64,000 nt of DNA from Takifugu bimaculatus (Eukaryota > Chordata > Actinopteri > Tetraodontiformes > Tetraodontidae). How positions within the stretch are numbered: position 1 is the first letter of the stretch; each line of letters opens with the position of its first letter. The position numbers and the translations under genes are program-made. Where the stretch lies: the NCBI GenBank assembly GCA_004026145.2, contig CP034980.1, positions 8,856,667 to 8,920,666 of the forward strand. Direction: 5' to 3'. Below the pieces are notes generated by a model that searched no databases, was not told the DNA's origin, and saw only the letters and a list, made by a program, of their open reading frames with translations. Shown here one piece after another: positions 13,966 to 26,705 of the stretch.

Positions 13966-16900
13966 ACTACATTGTGAGGTACTCCATGTAATATCCGAGT
14001 TTACTCTAGAGGCTAAGCTAAGTTAGCTCTCTATGATGGCCTACTGCTGCGAATCAAACAATCAAACACTTTTCAGTCCCTTTAATCAAAAACTGAAACT
14101 CTGACTTCACTTTAATCAGAGAAGGTGCTTTGCTCGTGGAGACGTGGCGGGCTTGAGTGGTCGTTTGTTAACAGAGGGATGATAGCCAGACTTAGGCCGC
14201 CCAGCTTCACCCATAACTTATGATATAAGGTGGGAAAAAGGGTCGCTATAGCTACTAAAGCACCATATGTAATGGGTTGTAATTATCTATGCTAGAAATA
14301 CATCCAAAACTCAAGGGAACAGGTTGCTCCAACAATTTGACACCAATTTCAATTCAAATGGCGAATTGAATTGAAAGACTACCACAGAAAAGTGCATTTA
14401 AAATCCAATATGACTTCAGCGGCATAATAATCCAATATGAAACCGCCAAATCAAAAGTGTTTGATACAATTTATATATGAAAATTCTCCAGGAGATGGAT
14501 AAGACTCTCCACCTGGAGAAGTTGGGCACGGCACGGATCAAATCAGCTGTGAAGAACTAACGCTTCGATTTCATTCCAGGGTCCAATATTTGAGAGGTGC
14601 AATAATCCAATGAGAAACTGTCGACGGATCAAGCAAAATGCCGCGTGTGAGAGCGCTAACCCGGTCTGGGCAGCGTGCTGCGGCCGACAGAGATGCTGCA
14701 CACACACGTAACAACGCACAAAAGGTGAAATATATGAAAGGGTGTGCTGCGACTGACAGAGGAGCAGGGCTGACAGAAGGAGAAGCGACCCAGTTGTGTC
14801 CCTGAGCATTTATTTTAGTCTGAACCAGATTCAGGTGTTTCACCGCGTGCAAATGCCCTCGCCACGATCACACTCTCTAAACTTACGCTGAAGCAAAGAA
14901 AGCTTCTCTAAATGTCGCTGTATTGATTCTAGCAACTCGGAAAAGATTCCAGCTTTGTCTTTTTTCCACCGCTTCAACGGTGCCCTTCCTCTTCTCGTTG
15001 CCAGACAAGTTTTTATCCAAATCACAAACTCTTGAAAGCTGCTTTCAGACCCGTCAGAAAAAATAAAAGCCTGTTATTCAACCTGTGCCATCCGGAGCCT
15101 GTTTCCTTGATCTTAATTTAAGATGGAATCTGTGGTGAACCTGGGGCATGGTAGGCACATTCAACTGATTAATTTTTCATTGCCATTCTTTTAAAGCACC
15201 AAGGACATGTGCCACATCAAATCTGCTCAAACCTTAGCGCGCAGTTTAATAGCTTGCTTGAAACAAAAGGCTTTTCAGGCGTGTTTTAAAAGGTACGGTG
15301 GGCAATGAAGGAGAGAGCCTTGATTTCCTTTCAGGCCCACCATATTTTTGTAAAGAAGGTCCTTTATAAACACTCCTGGCACAGTGAACGAGTGCTTGAT
15401 TAGAATTAAAGAGGAGCCAGATGTCTGCGTGTCCTCGTATTCTCCGACTCTCTCGCTTTATTTCCCGTCTGGATGCGTCGCAATCTGGCCTCATCCATAA
15501 CTAATAGTTTACTGGTTATCTCGTCTTCGGGAAAACTCACAAATAAAAGAAGGAAAGTAAACAAACTCGTTGCCAACACTAACAACGATGTCAGCCATGG
15601 GTTCACTGTGCTAACGAAAAAGTAAATTACCAAAGTGAATTCTCCCGAAACTCCATTAACTGAACTGCATGAGCATTAATATATATAATATATCCAGTCA
15701 TTTATCAGAATTGATTCAAAAATAACCATAAATTCTACTTAGTCACATTGGGATGGTTTATATGACAAACAAAATCTAAACATTATTAAAATTAACCTAA
15801 AATTAACAAAAATCCCATAGTCCCATCATTATAATTATTAGAGAGTTTTATTGTCATGTTAAGGGTCCTATTGACTGTTTAGATCACCAATACTTATCAA
15901 AAGACAATTCTTTATAAAACGATAGTAACCTTTAATAAGATTGGTTCACTACAAATGAGTCATTTGATGGTCTGTCAACATTCAATGTTAACAGTGGTAG
16001 GACTGTCAGAGAAGAAAACACTCGTGATTTCAAATGATATAAGCAAGGACCTTCTGGTCACTGGTAAAAGCATTCAATTTTCTATCTCGCCTTCATCAAC
16101 CGTCATGAAAGTGAGATTTCAGACACACACCCTAAGGGCAGAGTAGCATCTTCATGCCATCGACAGGAAATGAAAACAACACTTTGCAGAGCAGATGATC
16201 ACTGTCATCTGAGCTCTCCACGGGTCTCGAGTTCTGGCTCCACACCCTGACTCAATAGAGGAAAATGTGCAGGTTGATACAGCGGCAGTAACTACCGCCG
16301 CCTGACATTCTATGTTACCATGGAAATAAGCAGTCATCTGTTCAGTCATATGTATACTGATCGCTTCCGTGTGGTCAGATTTCTGCCTTTCAACAAATCT
16401 CTTGTTTTCCTCGACTGTGTGGTTTGGAGCTTTGCTGCCTGTCAGAGGTAGTTTACCGAGGAGCCTCCAGCCCCCCGGTCTATCTTCAATTTGCTGATGA
16501 ATTGTTACCGAGTGTCCGCTTCAACCTGTGGGGGATAAATCACCACATTTCTCACAGACTGACTCGTAAAGCCATCCTAGTGGTCAACGTGCATGTGCAA
16601 CATTCTGCAAAAGGGCGAACCGGCAACGGCTTTGACTCCACGCTTACCTCCCAGCAACCATTTACACATTACCAGTAGAGGATACACACGGCTCGTATTT
16701 TCCCCGATTTTGCTCGAGGAGGTGAAGCGAGTGTATGAGACTTAGCAGTGTTGCACACTTACACGCTGGTCGGAGTGGATTAAAACCAATTCAAACAGTC
16801 CTCTATTCCCACCTCATTCTCTGCTGGCAGAGAGGAAAGTGCCAGACAGATTTCATGCCTGAGACAGAGGAGTTCCAGTGGCGTGTTTCCTGCCACAGAG

Positions 16901-19900
16901 AGCCCTAACCCACCCTCTCCTCCTACCACATCTGAGAGCAAGTGTTTGCTCCCCACGGCAACCGCTGACAGCGTGAAAATGGGAATCTGCCAGCAAAGCA
17001 GCGAGCTAACTGCGGCTGGGCTAACTTAGACAGACAAAACACTCGCCCTGTTTTCTTCTGCTTTCGGGGCTCTTGGAGTCGATTAGCTAAATCAGTAAAC
17101 TGCTGCCGAGGCAACAGAGGGTTTCTGTATGCCCGAGTGTCGGATTTAAAAATCTAATCATCTCCATTTTTTAGCCATCCATATCTGGAATGATCGGCAG
17201 TGAAACTCTCATCGCATTTATTGGACACAATCTGGCCGCTGCCCCCATTCAGCAGCTGCTTCATCCATGTAGATGAAAGCCAGTCTCCCACCACCACCAC
17301 CACCACTGCACACCTTCTTCTCACAGAAATAATCAACTTTTTCAAAGCTGAAGAGAATGCAATCGATATAAAATGTCTTGGTAAAAAGCCTCTAAGAGTA
17401 GGGTTTGTCTGGCAGTGCGGGCAGAGCAAGGCCAGGTCACAGAACCCTGCTGTAGCTTGTATTCAAGTAAGCCGCCTAATCCCGATGAAGCGCTCTGAAA
17501 GCACGCAACACCATTTAAGGTAACAATTCGACACTTTCTAAGCCAATAACACAGCAGCTTTTTCCTAAAAGTACCGGTACTTAGCACAACAGAAAGTAAA
17601 GGCCTCCTCCATCATACAGAGAGGAAATAAATGAGCTATCACATCATTGTGAGTATGAAATGACTGAGATCTGCTCATATTTCCTGGCGTAAAGTAGAGA
17701 CAATTAGGACATATATGAGGGCAAATGTAGTGTAGATCTGGTTTCAACTCCACATTCTGTGTAATTGCGCCTCTATATGTCTGCAATCCCAGCCTTATTA
17801 AGTGGCACACACCCTGATTTTGCAATGCGTCTCATGGACAGAAATCCATTTACATGCAGCATGTATTGATAAACAGATTAGTCTGCAGATGAGGAGCGTT
17901 TGTGCTCAAGCTATCCCTCGTCCTCGGCGCTACAATCTTCAGATGCTAATATGTGTTGCGCCGCTGTCTATTTCAAAAGAAAAAAAGCAAAGAAGCAACA
18001 AAGAGGGCGCCCAGTACATTTCCAGGATGTATAATTTCAATACCCCTACTTTGAAAGCGACCGTTTTACATGCAGGGATTGTGCCAATTTGCAGCCTTTG
18101 CAAATTACAGCCCATTAGAAACACTCGGCCTGAAAATAAAAATCTAAGCCACAAAAGTGACCTTACTTGCACCGTTCTGAACACGCTCCTTGACATCTTT
18201 CCAAAGAGAAATGCATGTGTTTGTGTTTGTGCGTGTTGAGGAGAATGAGAGGAGTAACAGAGAGGGAAGAGGATTCAGAGGCCAAATAAATAATGGGCTA
18301 CTCACCGCAACTTTGCTCCCAGTTATCTGCATGCAGCGATCAGTGGAGAAGGTTAATGTGCAAAAAGACACAAACAGCACAGTCATTAGTAGGCCAGAGA
18401 ATACTCTCCATCACACGTTGAGGCATGAGCACAATTCGTGTGGCTTCACAAACATTCTTCACACAGTAACAGCACACTCTAAATAAGAACATGTAATTAA
18501 AAAGACGCTGGGAGGACTTTTCTATGGAGGGATACTGAAGATAATGTCTGTCTGAGCGGTCGAAATCTTCCCATCGAGGCCGGCGTGTGAGAGTGGGCGT
18601 GGCCGAGGCTTTACGCAACAATCAACAGCATCTGGGGAAGCGCGCATATGCCCAGCAGCTAGCGCGGAAATGGCTGTGGAGGGTCTCGGGGTGATATCGC
18701 TCATCCGCCATCAATGTCGACTTTCTGAGGCAGAGCTACCTTGAGCTCAAGCAGTCGGAGCCATTCCTTAACCTTGTTATCTGTCAATAGTGGCAGGTAG
18801 CAGGAGCGGTTTTTATTACTGCAACCGCAGAGCTTGTTTCACGGTAGCAGAGTGTCTGTCACCCGAGTAAATATATTCCACACCGAGGCTGAGCTCTTCT
18901 TTCCCAGCGACACGCTGCCGAGGAAATGCGTTCCGACTTTGGGGAGTGATGAGACGCAGAGATCTCCTCGTCTTAACCTCCTTCCTTCATCCTTCATCAT
19001 CTTTTACAGTCAATCTCAAATTCTCAGAGTTGCTGCTTGATTTGCCTTTTAAAATCCTCTGACTAGAGTTTACGACGCTCATAAATGCTAAAACTTCCTG
19101 ATACGTGGGTATGCATATATAAGCCTGTGGATACGTTTTGTTGATGTGACAATATGGATATGGTGGCAAGGTCAAAGATGAATTAAAGGAGATTCCTCAG
19201 ATGCTGAAGCCCAACCAAAAGGACTCTTTAATGTGTGTCGGAGAATTTTCCGCCGACAGAGCAGACATGATCTTGAGTGTGCACAGACGAGGAAGTCAGG
19301 AGAGTCAAGCACAGTTTCATTAAAATTCAAAAAATTACTTTACATCAAAACTCAAGGATGAAACACTTCGTGAATTCAGGCTAATATATCACTAAACAAT
19401 GAGATCATTGGGCTTAAATATGCTCACTGGCAAGAATATATTTAAAATCAGCCATAAATACACTGTTAAGGTTTTGATTTTAACCTGGCTAACTTCCTTA
19501 AGTCATACACTCGCTACATTCATTTAACTACCAATTAGCAAAAATCTGAATTTAGATGAAGTGCTAATCTAGGTTTATACACCTGTTGTCATAAAATGGG
19601 AAAACAATATAAACCTTACTGCAAAAAAAGACAGGGCTGCATCTTATTCTGCTTTTATTCTCTGTTGTCTTGCACTTGCATTGTGATTATATTAGACTTA
19701 TTGCTGCTTCTTTTTTATGAGAGCGTTTCGGTGAAACAACAAGAAAGCAGATTCAATCTCAGAGATACAAGCGAGTGCATTAGTGCAGAGGGAAGTCTGG
19801 CAGTTTAAATGGTGTTGGCGCAAGGACATGAAATGAGACAGAAAAGCAATGGAACATGCAAAGCTGATGGTCAAACACGTCCATGGATACAGTCCTGGAA

Positions 19901-21880
19901 AGAGAGCTGGGTTCCACCAGGACACAGTGAATATGGTCGTCTCATCACCACAGAGGAGACAAAGGTTTACAGATTAAAACTGGGATCCACACATCTTTTC
20001 ATGAGAGCCCAATAATAGAGAAGAACTGAAGTTATGTCCTTCGAACAGCCCCCTGAAAAGGCACCCCAACAATGTAGCAGATACCTCTGAAAAAAGCAAA
20101 AAGAACCAAAATAGCCCCACAGCAGCGACGTTCAAACAGTCCACAATGCCAGCTAAATTAACTAAATAATTGGATCTTTGGTGCAGGATATGGACGTATG
20201 TCATTCATGGAGTAAAAGATGAGATTTTGTAGGTAAAAGCAGCCGTGAAGAAACCCACTTTTAAAACAAAGCTTGTGGCTTAGATGGTTATTTGGTTTGC
20301 AACATGTGAGTAAGGGCTCTCTATAACAACCAAATTCTCATAAGATGAAATAACTGGTGTTAAATATTATCTCCCGACATCCATCTGGTGGTAAAAAGGA
20401 CCGGAAATTCTGTAAGCCACATCGCATACATAAGTGTGATGTATAAACTTACGATGACTTCTGTGGTCCAGTCAGGATTTAGATTAGCTTTCACTCATTA
20501 CAATGTTTTTTTGTAAAAATCCACAAAAAATCCACTGATATGTATATTTTGATTGTGCCTAAATGTCTTTGAGGTCTATGAGCATGTTAATGTTGTTCTT
20601 ATCTTAAAGATGCAGAGTGGTCAAACTTACTATAGGACCAGTGCTGGTATGTAAAGGCATCAGAAAGACTTGATAAAAAATCATCACTGACATTCATCCA
20701 CCCTCCTCCTCCATTGTTATTAAATATATTTGCAGGCTGCTGAGAGACTGTCCTCTCTTCCGCAGTCTCCTTTAATCATTTGAATAAAAATATCAATGCT
20801 CACAAAGCCCAATCGTCCCTGGGAGAAATTCAATCATCTCAGATAATCATCATTATCAATAATGCCAGTTAATTATCATAACAATGAGAGAGGTAGTGAA
20901 TGGAGATGTCAGGAGAGAGCTACCAGGTTCAGGAAGCGACGGAGGCAGGAGTCTTTTGTTCTTTTGGTGACGCTGACATGAATAGTGAGGCTGGAGCTAC
21001 TCTACTGCTGTTTTCTGATTAGACTCATGTCCAGTTCGGCTCCATGTAGATGAGCGGCATCACAAAAAAGTTATTACCATTACTGAATAGGCAAACGGCT
21101 TGTGAAGAGGTTCTCAATTCCTGCTCCAGATAATGAAGCTTGGTCAGGTGTCAAAGCAAGGCGCTTTCAAAAAGACCACAATGGCATATGTATGTGCAAT
21201 TAGGCCAGCAGTCAGCATGAGGTTAGCGTATCGGAGTGTGAGATAAATTGAATGACCAAATTCCCTTAGCTAAATTTATAGTCCCACATGTAATGTGCTC
21301 TGAGACTGCTCATGTTTGGCCAAAGGCTGGTGCACTGCAACTGAAATCCAGACATCCCGAGCCAACACAATCAGCCTTTGTCATTGTTCTACGGATATTA
21401 TTAAACTGAAGTGCAGCACTACTGCAAAAACCTGAAATTTGGTGGTAGACGAGAGTGTCTGAAATGTTCATTATCTGCTGAATTTTGCCACATTTGCTTT
21501 ACCCTCACCCAAATCCTTCAGCATCACCAGCCACTAAAAATGCTCCCGTGCAAGCACACAAGTGGGAAACCAACCATCTCCATGCATGTTCTAGACAAGC
21601 ACTGACCATCCACCTTGCATTGAGTGAGAGAGTGATGATGATTCAGATCTGCCTGATGAAGTCTGAGCTGAAAATGTGAAGGCGACAAAATCAAAATCGC
21701 AATCAGAAGAGTGGGAATCAAGCATGGCGAACAGAGCGAGTGGGAGAGAGTCAAAAGTAGGCGTGTGCAACGAGAGACGGACAGAGCGTGAAGCCACGGA
21801 GCAGAGGACTGGGGTGAATTCATTCAGCAGCCGGGTGACGGCCGCGGCGGCGTCTTCACAGATGCAACTGGCTCACTTAC

Positions 21881-21985
21881 AGACTTGGCCGTGGCTGAGA
21901 TGTACTGGACCACCATCTCTCGTTTGGTGCTCAGGTCCTTCTCGCGCAGCGGCGCTTTGCGTTCCTCGTTCAGGTTCATGTCCTC
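21881..21985 (-). CDS. diaph2: diaph2 coding exon 4 (residues 99-133, GBD)
   Basis: This 105-nt phase-0 exon encodes 35 residues, beginning EDMNLNEERKAPLREKDLS and ending KREMVVQYISATAKS. It follows the acceptor TCTCCAG (21992-21986) and ends at the donor GTAAGTGAG (21880-21872). The E-D-M-N-L-N-E-x-K/R-x-x-P-L-R motif is a hallmark of the diaphanous GBD/FH3 N-terminus. VVQYISATAKS separates DIAPH2 from DIAPH1 (…QYLYTSKAG) and DIAPH3 (…QYINTASK). It continues in frame from exon 3 (…FEKMM|EDMNLN). Codon use is more GC-rich than the flanking introns, as expected for an exon. The next exon should encode a segment ending near ELRSG and LESLRVSLTSNP; I could not find it in the window. Confidence 0.96.
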
Positions 21986-24166
21986 CTGGAGACACAAGGA
22001 GAAAGTTTCATCTACGCTCGTGAACCTGCTTGAATGGAAAACTTGTTTCAGAACTGTTTCTTTTTGTTAATAGTCGTCCTTTCTTCTCATGGAAGTGAAT
22101 CTAAAACAAAAGCAAATGCGCTACACTATTAAGAAGACCCACTTTCAATTCATTTGAATTCATTCCCAGGCTAAAGAAATGGCTTTAATAAATTTAGACT
22201 AACTAATGAATTATTTTCATACGATCTACTCAAACATGAGCTTGCACAGGTCTTTATTTATATAATATGCTTATAAATAATAAATAAAAGACATACTATT
22301 GGCCTTTAGACTTTCATTTCCTCCATGACTATTTAAAAACCTTGTCCTTCTACTGTTGAATGCATTTTTGTATTCATGTGATGGAGGAAAAGCATAGAAT
22401 GAGAAGCTGAAAGGCTACAGCAATCTAAATTATACGACCCCGTTCCAAACAAGAGAACATAATCAAATGCTGCTTTTTTGAGGCCGTGCAATCACATCTG
22501 TGCATCGGCAGTAACTGTGTTATTGGTGGTATTATCTTGGAGCTACTTTATTTCCGCATCACAAAGGAGGTCTTTCATGTGAGAGCCATCAGGGGTTGGA
22601 GTGAAGGCCGGACAGAGCGTTAAAAGCTGGAGGATGACATCATGATTAGAATGGATGAGGATGTTTATCAAAAGAAATCTTTTTCAAAACAGACCACAAA
22701 AATAAAAAAATAAAAAATTCTTTGCATCCTCCAGATTCTCCAGGTTTCAGTGTGAAGCAAAGTGATGGACCCATGCTGCCCTCTGCTGTACAGTGTGCTA
22801 AAAAGGGTTTGTTTGGTACCGATTCCACGGCGTTTTGATTCCGAGAAAAATCCATCCGGCAAATTAGACGTGTCACTCCTAAATCAGAGACACTGGTATG
22901 ATGATCATAGCAAGAGTAATCTGGTAGAGAAGCATCAGCAGAAATCCCATCCAGCAGCACTGTGACCTAAATTCCTCTATAGTCACAAGTCAATCCCCCC
23001 AAAGCCAAAGAACTATTACCATCCTGTCCAAAGAAACAAGCAGATGTGGTAAAAGGGTTTTTTCACTGAAACAAAGCAGCAGTTTGTGTAATTAATCTTT
23101 GAACCTTGCTAATGTATCTGCTCAGTTCGCATCGAAAACAACCCTGAACACTAACTGTGTCTAATGAGTGGCGGCAGGCCTGTGGGACACTTATCGGGGG
23201 GGGTGGAACTCCAGGAAAGAGTCATGATTAATCGTATCAGAGTCGTAATCGTATCATTACTCCAAGACTGATTTTTCAGCTTTTAATTTGTCTCTTAATC
23301 TGTACAAAAAAAGAATAATTAAATTTCTTTAATTTTCACGTTTAAAATACATCATCTTGGCTGAATCTGCAATGCTTCAGTGTAATCCAGCAGGGCTGAA
23401 GCCTTTGAATCACAGCAATTACGAGCACAATTAGACAGAAAAACGTCTGAGGCTGGAATGGCTACGGAGCGGCCACACCAAGAGGAAAAGTGGATCTGAG
23501 AAAAGTAGAGGTGCAAAAATGTTTTGATTTTGCTGTGACAAATCAATTATTTTGTCCACTACCCTGGTGCCTCCTCCGTCAGCGCAGGGGCACGCGCGGG
23601 AACTCTCCCTCAGGCGGTTTTTAATGTTTCAGCACAGAGTGTAACTGCTGAGGGATCACACAAGAGCTTAGAACTCCCAGTCTTCATCCTGACAATGGCA
23701 GAGCAGAGAGGCAGGGGGCATAAAAAGACTCAAAATAGCCAAAGCAGCACTGTGATTACTTCTCTCTGCTCCTCGGCCTCTGCGGGCTACTCAGAGCTCA
23801 AGTCTATCATGGCAGGGGGGTGTTGGAGTTTATCCCGGGAGGCGTGGGCCGAGGGGCAGGAAGGAGCGGGCCGTTCGTCCATCAGAGAGAGCAAGCGGCA
23901 ATAAATCATACAGTCATATCTGTGGGGCTGTTTGGACTCTCTAACTGAGCATGCTCCACCATAGAGTAGGAGCAGTTACCGAGCAGGAAGTAGCTGACTT
24001 TAGGCTGTCCAGGAGTTCGATCAGCATTTTTATCACCGACATCATTCAAAAAAATGCTGCGAGGGTTGGATTAAATGTGAAGGTCAGAACACATCGAACA
24101 AACTGGTTCTGACCATTTTGTATTGGACGAGAACAGATTTAACCGAAGAATGACGAAGAACTTTTG

Positions 24167-24193
24167 GTGTGTGTGTGTGTGTGTGTGTGTGTG
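24167..24193. repeat. (GT)n microsatellite
   Basis: This is a perfect GT run of 27 nt in diaph2 intron 3, followed by an imperfect GC/GT continuation (to about 24210). Confidence 0.95.
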
Positions 24194-25550
24194 CCTGCGT
24201 GCGTGTGCGTCACTGCGCTCGGACACTAAACCGCCTGTCGGTTTTGCTCGACGCGGCGCTGCTGATCCCTCGGGGAGATGCAAATGTTAGACGTTCCATC
24301 AGGATTTTCACTGCTGTGCGATTTGATGAGGGAACTCCAGCTGAGCTGGATGCACTGAAGTGGCCAACGACTGGATGCTCAGTCAAAAAAATATACATCA
24401 ACCCTTCTAACCACGTCTGAAACGGGGCATGTTTTCACATCCTGTTGGCACCTCTCTGGTCACAATGAGAAGCATTGTGGAGGCGTTCCCTTTTCCCACT
24501 CACTCCCGGACTATTTCCTCTCAGATTAATTTCATATCCCTTTAATGACCTTTCGGTAACAGGCTACATGCCATTTAGGCTCTCAGAAGTGCAGTGCAGC
24601 GTGTAAACCTCTTCCCAAAGAAGAAAAGGCAACATTTCCAGTTTCTCCTCATTAATGCACAGCAGGGGGGGTCTCAGTAATATGGCATGGGTCATCACTT
24701 CGTGTGAAGCGGGCCAACAAACTGAGGCTGCAGAACGTACCGTAATAAAAAGAATCAATATCGCAGTGGGTGTAGTGGGTCCATTTTAAAATGGACGTGT
24801 GTGACGTCAAAAGACAGATGGTGAAAATAAGCAGCTGCTAGCCTTAAAGAACAAACCAACCCTCCCAATAATGTGTTTGCTACATTAACTGAAATGTTGA
24901 TGCCCATGGAAGCTTGAAAAGAAAGTAAATATCCCATTTCTTCTTTGATTTCATTACTGTAATTGCACCTCTCCGGCTGAAAGTGTCAAATGTCACGGTG
25001 GCAAACGTGTCTTCTGTGTCGTCTGTCACTGAGCAAAATGAAGCCTGGGTTTAATGTCACGCTGCCGTGAGCACAAACACAGTAATTGAGAGGTGAAGTG
25101 AGTGACAGGGATGAGCACCCAGGCAAAAACGGCATCGTGCTGCAGGCCTGATGGAACCCGGGAGCGTCGGCCGTAATTCTGCGGCCCGGATCAAAAAAAA
25201 AAAAAACCATTGTATGAGAAAAATCGAGAGCCCACAATAGTACACACAACCTGTGCAACGAAGCCTGAGTAATTCAGCTCACCACTTCAAAGAGATGGAC
25301 TGAAAGCTTTTTGTTAGATTTCAATTCTGCAGCACATAAGGCCCAAAATGCATTTCTATAGAGAACTTCACAGGTGTGACAGAGCTGTGACCCACCCTCC
25401 CTCAGATGACAGAGGTGAATTTCAAAGTTTGGGCTTTTGCTGAAGGGGGCCTTAAAATATACAGCTGGACATCTGAATGGTGAGAATGCACGCGTCTTTG
25501 CGTCCAGGAAACTGATTTCAATACAGTTTTCAGCTGTCACGGCTTCAGCT

Positions 25551-25567
25551 ACCGCCAGGGGGCGCTG
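25551..25567 (+). promoter_or_regulatory. CTCF-like motif in diaph2 intron 3
   Basis: The sequence ACCGCCAGGGGGCGCTG is a near-consensus match to the vertebrate CTCF core (CCA-C/G-x-AGGGGGCGCT), oriented along the plus strand. It lies 67 nt downstream of exon 3 in gene direction. CTCF bound here could anchor a chromatin loop or slow elongation near the exon. Binding is inferred from the motif alone. Confidence 0.5.
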
Positions 25568-25633
25568 TTTGACCCCACTGTGAGAATTATAACTCATTAT
25601 TTGAGGCACTTGACAGATATGCGTAACACTCAC

Positions 25634-25810
25634 CATCATCTTCTCAAAGAGGTCAATAATCTCCTTCTCAGAGAGATTCATGGAGCGGTCGTCAAAAAGG
25701 GGCTGAGGAACCGGCAGCTCAGTCTGGGTGGACAGAGGGTCTGTTGGGTGCTGGATGAGGGGCTTTTCCTTCTTCATCCCCGTTTTCCTGAAACTGGTAA
25801 TTCGATCACG
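25634..25810 (-). CDS. diaph2: diaph2 coding exon 3 (residues 40-98, start of the Rho-binding region)
   Basis: This 177-nt phase-0 exon encodes 59 residues. The peptide begins RDRITSFRKTGMKKEKPLIQ, has a variable Pro/Thr/Gln-rich middle part, and ends with SEKEIIDLFEKMM. The acceptor is TTTCAG (25816-25811) and the donor GTGAGT (25633-25628). In the family, the N-terminal basic stretch (RKTGMKKEK) helps autoinhibition and membrane or Rho contacts, and the LSEKEIIDLFEKMM helix begins the GBD that binds active Rho GTPases; this is family knowledge. The exon length and boundaries fit vertebrate DIAPH2. The frame stays open past the donor into the intron, but the conserved peptide stops exactly at the splice site, which supports the boundary. 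Confidence 0.95.
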
Positions 25811-26672
25811 CTGAAAGAAAACAATGATTAGGATACGTTATGACCCTGTCACGAAAAATCCCATTGTGGGATATCTCTAAATTACCCTGGAAGAAGTGGA
25901 CTGAGATGTTTTGGAGACTGTCAAGATGACAGCCAACTTTCTAAGAACTTTGTTTTGAAATGAATCCAAAGAAGCTTATTAGGAAGTGACTTACCGTCAC
26001 ACCCACGTCTGGGTTATCGTGTTTAACACAAGAGTTAATGTTTAGTATGAAAGCATGAAGGCTACAGTAACGCATGCAACTGCTACTGGATGTTAGCCAA
26101 GTTCAGGAAAGTGGAAGAGAGGATGCATGTAATGAAAGACAGAGTGGATGAATGAATGAATGAAATAAATTTGTCAACAAAAACACAATCCTGAAACTTT
26201 ATTGGATGGATCAAATTATGTCCAGAGAGGAAAAACAAAAAAAATGGGCTACTGTTGCACATTAGCATGGCAGCACATCCTAAAAATGAATGTAACCCTG
26301 CTTTTAAATGTCAGCTTTTTTCCCCAACTAAGGGTATTAAAAAAGCCTGAGGCATCTAAACAAAGCTTCGGATAATTACACACTAAATGATCTATGAGCA
26401 GCCCTGGATGCTATGGGCTAAAATTTGTTCAGAATGAAACATTTACGGAGGTTTTGATGCTTTAGGAGCACCAAGGAAATGGCAAGTGAGTGGGAAAGTA
26501 GGAGAATTGTTGATATCTACGAGCCAATGTTGATTTAATGGGTTTCGCCTTTGACACGTCTGACCCATCCAGGAATTTCAGGTATATTCCATTAAATCTC
26601 ATGCAGTGTTGACAAAAACACGACTTAATGTGAAGAAAAACCAGCCACACAGAATTAAACTGAGCACCTTAC
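25811..26672 (-). other. diaph2: diaph2 intron 2 (862 nt)
   Basis: This intron separates exons 2 and 3. It starts with GTAAGG and ends with TTTCTTTCAG in gene direction. It is AT-rich, with a short (GAAT)n-like run near 26150-26165. I see nothing coding or repetitive of note in it. Confidence 0.88.
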
Positions 26673-26705
26673 CATATCATCTGCCAATGTTTTAATGTGT
26701 ATATT
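26673..26705 (-). CDS. diaph2: diaph2 coding exon 2 (33 nt, residues 29-39)
   Basis: This very short exon encodes 11 residues, NIHIKTLADDM. The corresponding human DIAPH2 segment is, as I recall it, NIQIKTLADDV, so the match is nearly complete. It is preceded on the minus strand by a C/T-rich tract ending in CAACAG (26712-26706) and followed by the donor GTAAGG (26672-26667). Both boundaries are phase 0, so it joins exon 1 (…KKL) to exon 3 (RDRITSF…) without a frame change. The IKTLADD motif is a short conserved linker ahead of the GTPase-binding region. Because the exon is 33 nt and phase 0, skipping it would remove 11 residues and keep the frame. Confidence 0.92.

Larger units (their letters stand above)
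1..21880 (-). other. diaph2: diaph2 intron 4 (incomplete, at least 21.9 kb)
   Basis: This interval lies downstream of exon 4 in gene direction. I searched it for the segments expected next in DIAPH2 (around YVHELRSG, LESLRVSLTSNP and the FH3 helices) and saw none, so intron 4 appears to run beyond base 1. It contains (AC)n arrays at 4911-4974 and 8056-8093, homopolymers at 4055-4068 and 13951-13965, a perfect hairpin at 3696-3724, and several motif-dense, low-repeat stretches (7480-7800, 10540-10930, 17760-18130, 20800-20910) that resemble conserved non-coding elements. Open frames of up to 158 codons occur on both strands but none resembles a known protein. Confidence 0.75.
21986..25633 (-). 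other. diaph2: diaph2 intron 3 (about 3.6 kb)
   Basis: This intron separates exons 3 and 4. It holds a (GT)n microsatellite at 24167-24193, an A-run at 25193-25206, a strong CTCF-like motif at 25551-25567 and a weaker one near 22780. No additional coding exon was recognised. Confidence 0.88.

Noticed and set aside
14840..15025. Minus-strand frame considered as diaph2 exon 5
   Set aside because: The peptide (…KDKAGIFSELLESIQRHLEK) does not match the expected DIAPH2 segment after ATAKS, and no good acceptor/donor pair brackets it.
25274..25777. 167-codon minus-strand frame as a single gene
   Set aside because: Only the part up to the donor at 25633 is conserved diaph2 coding sequence. The remainder is read-through into intron 3.
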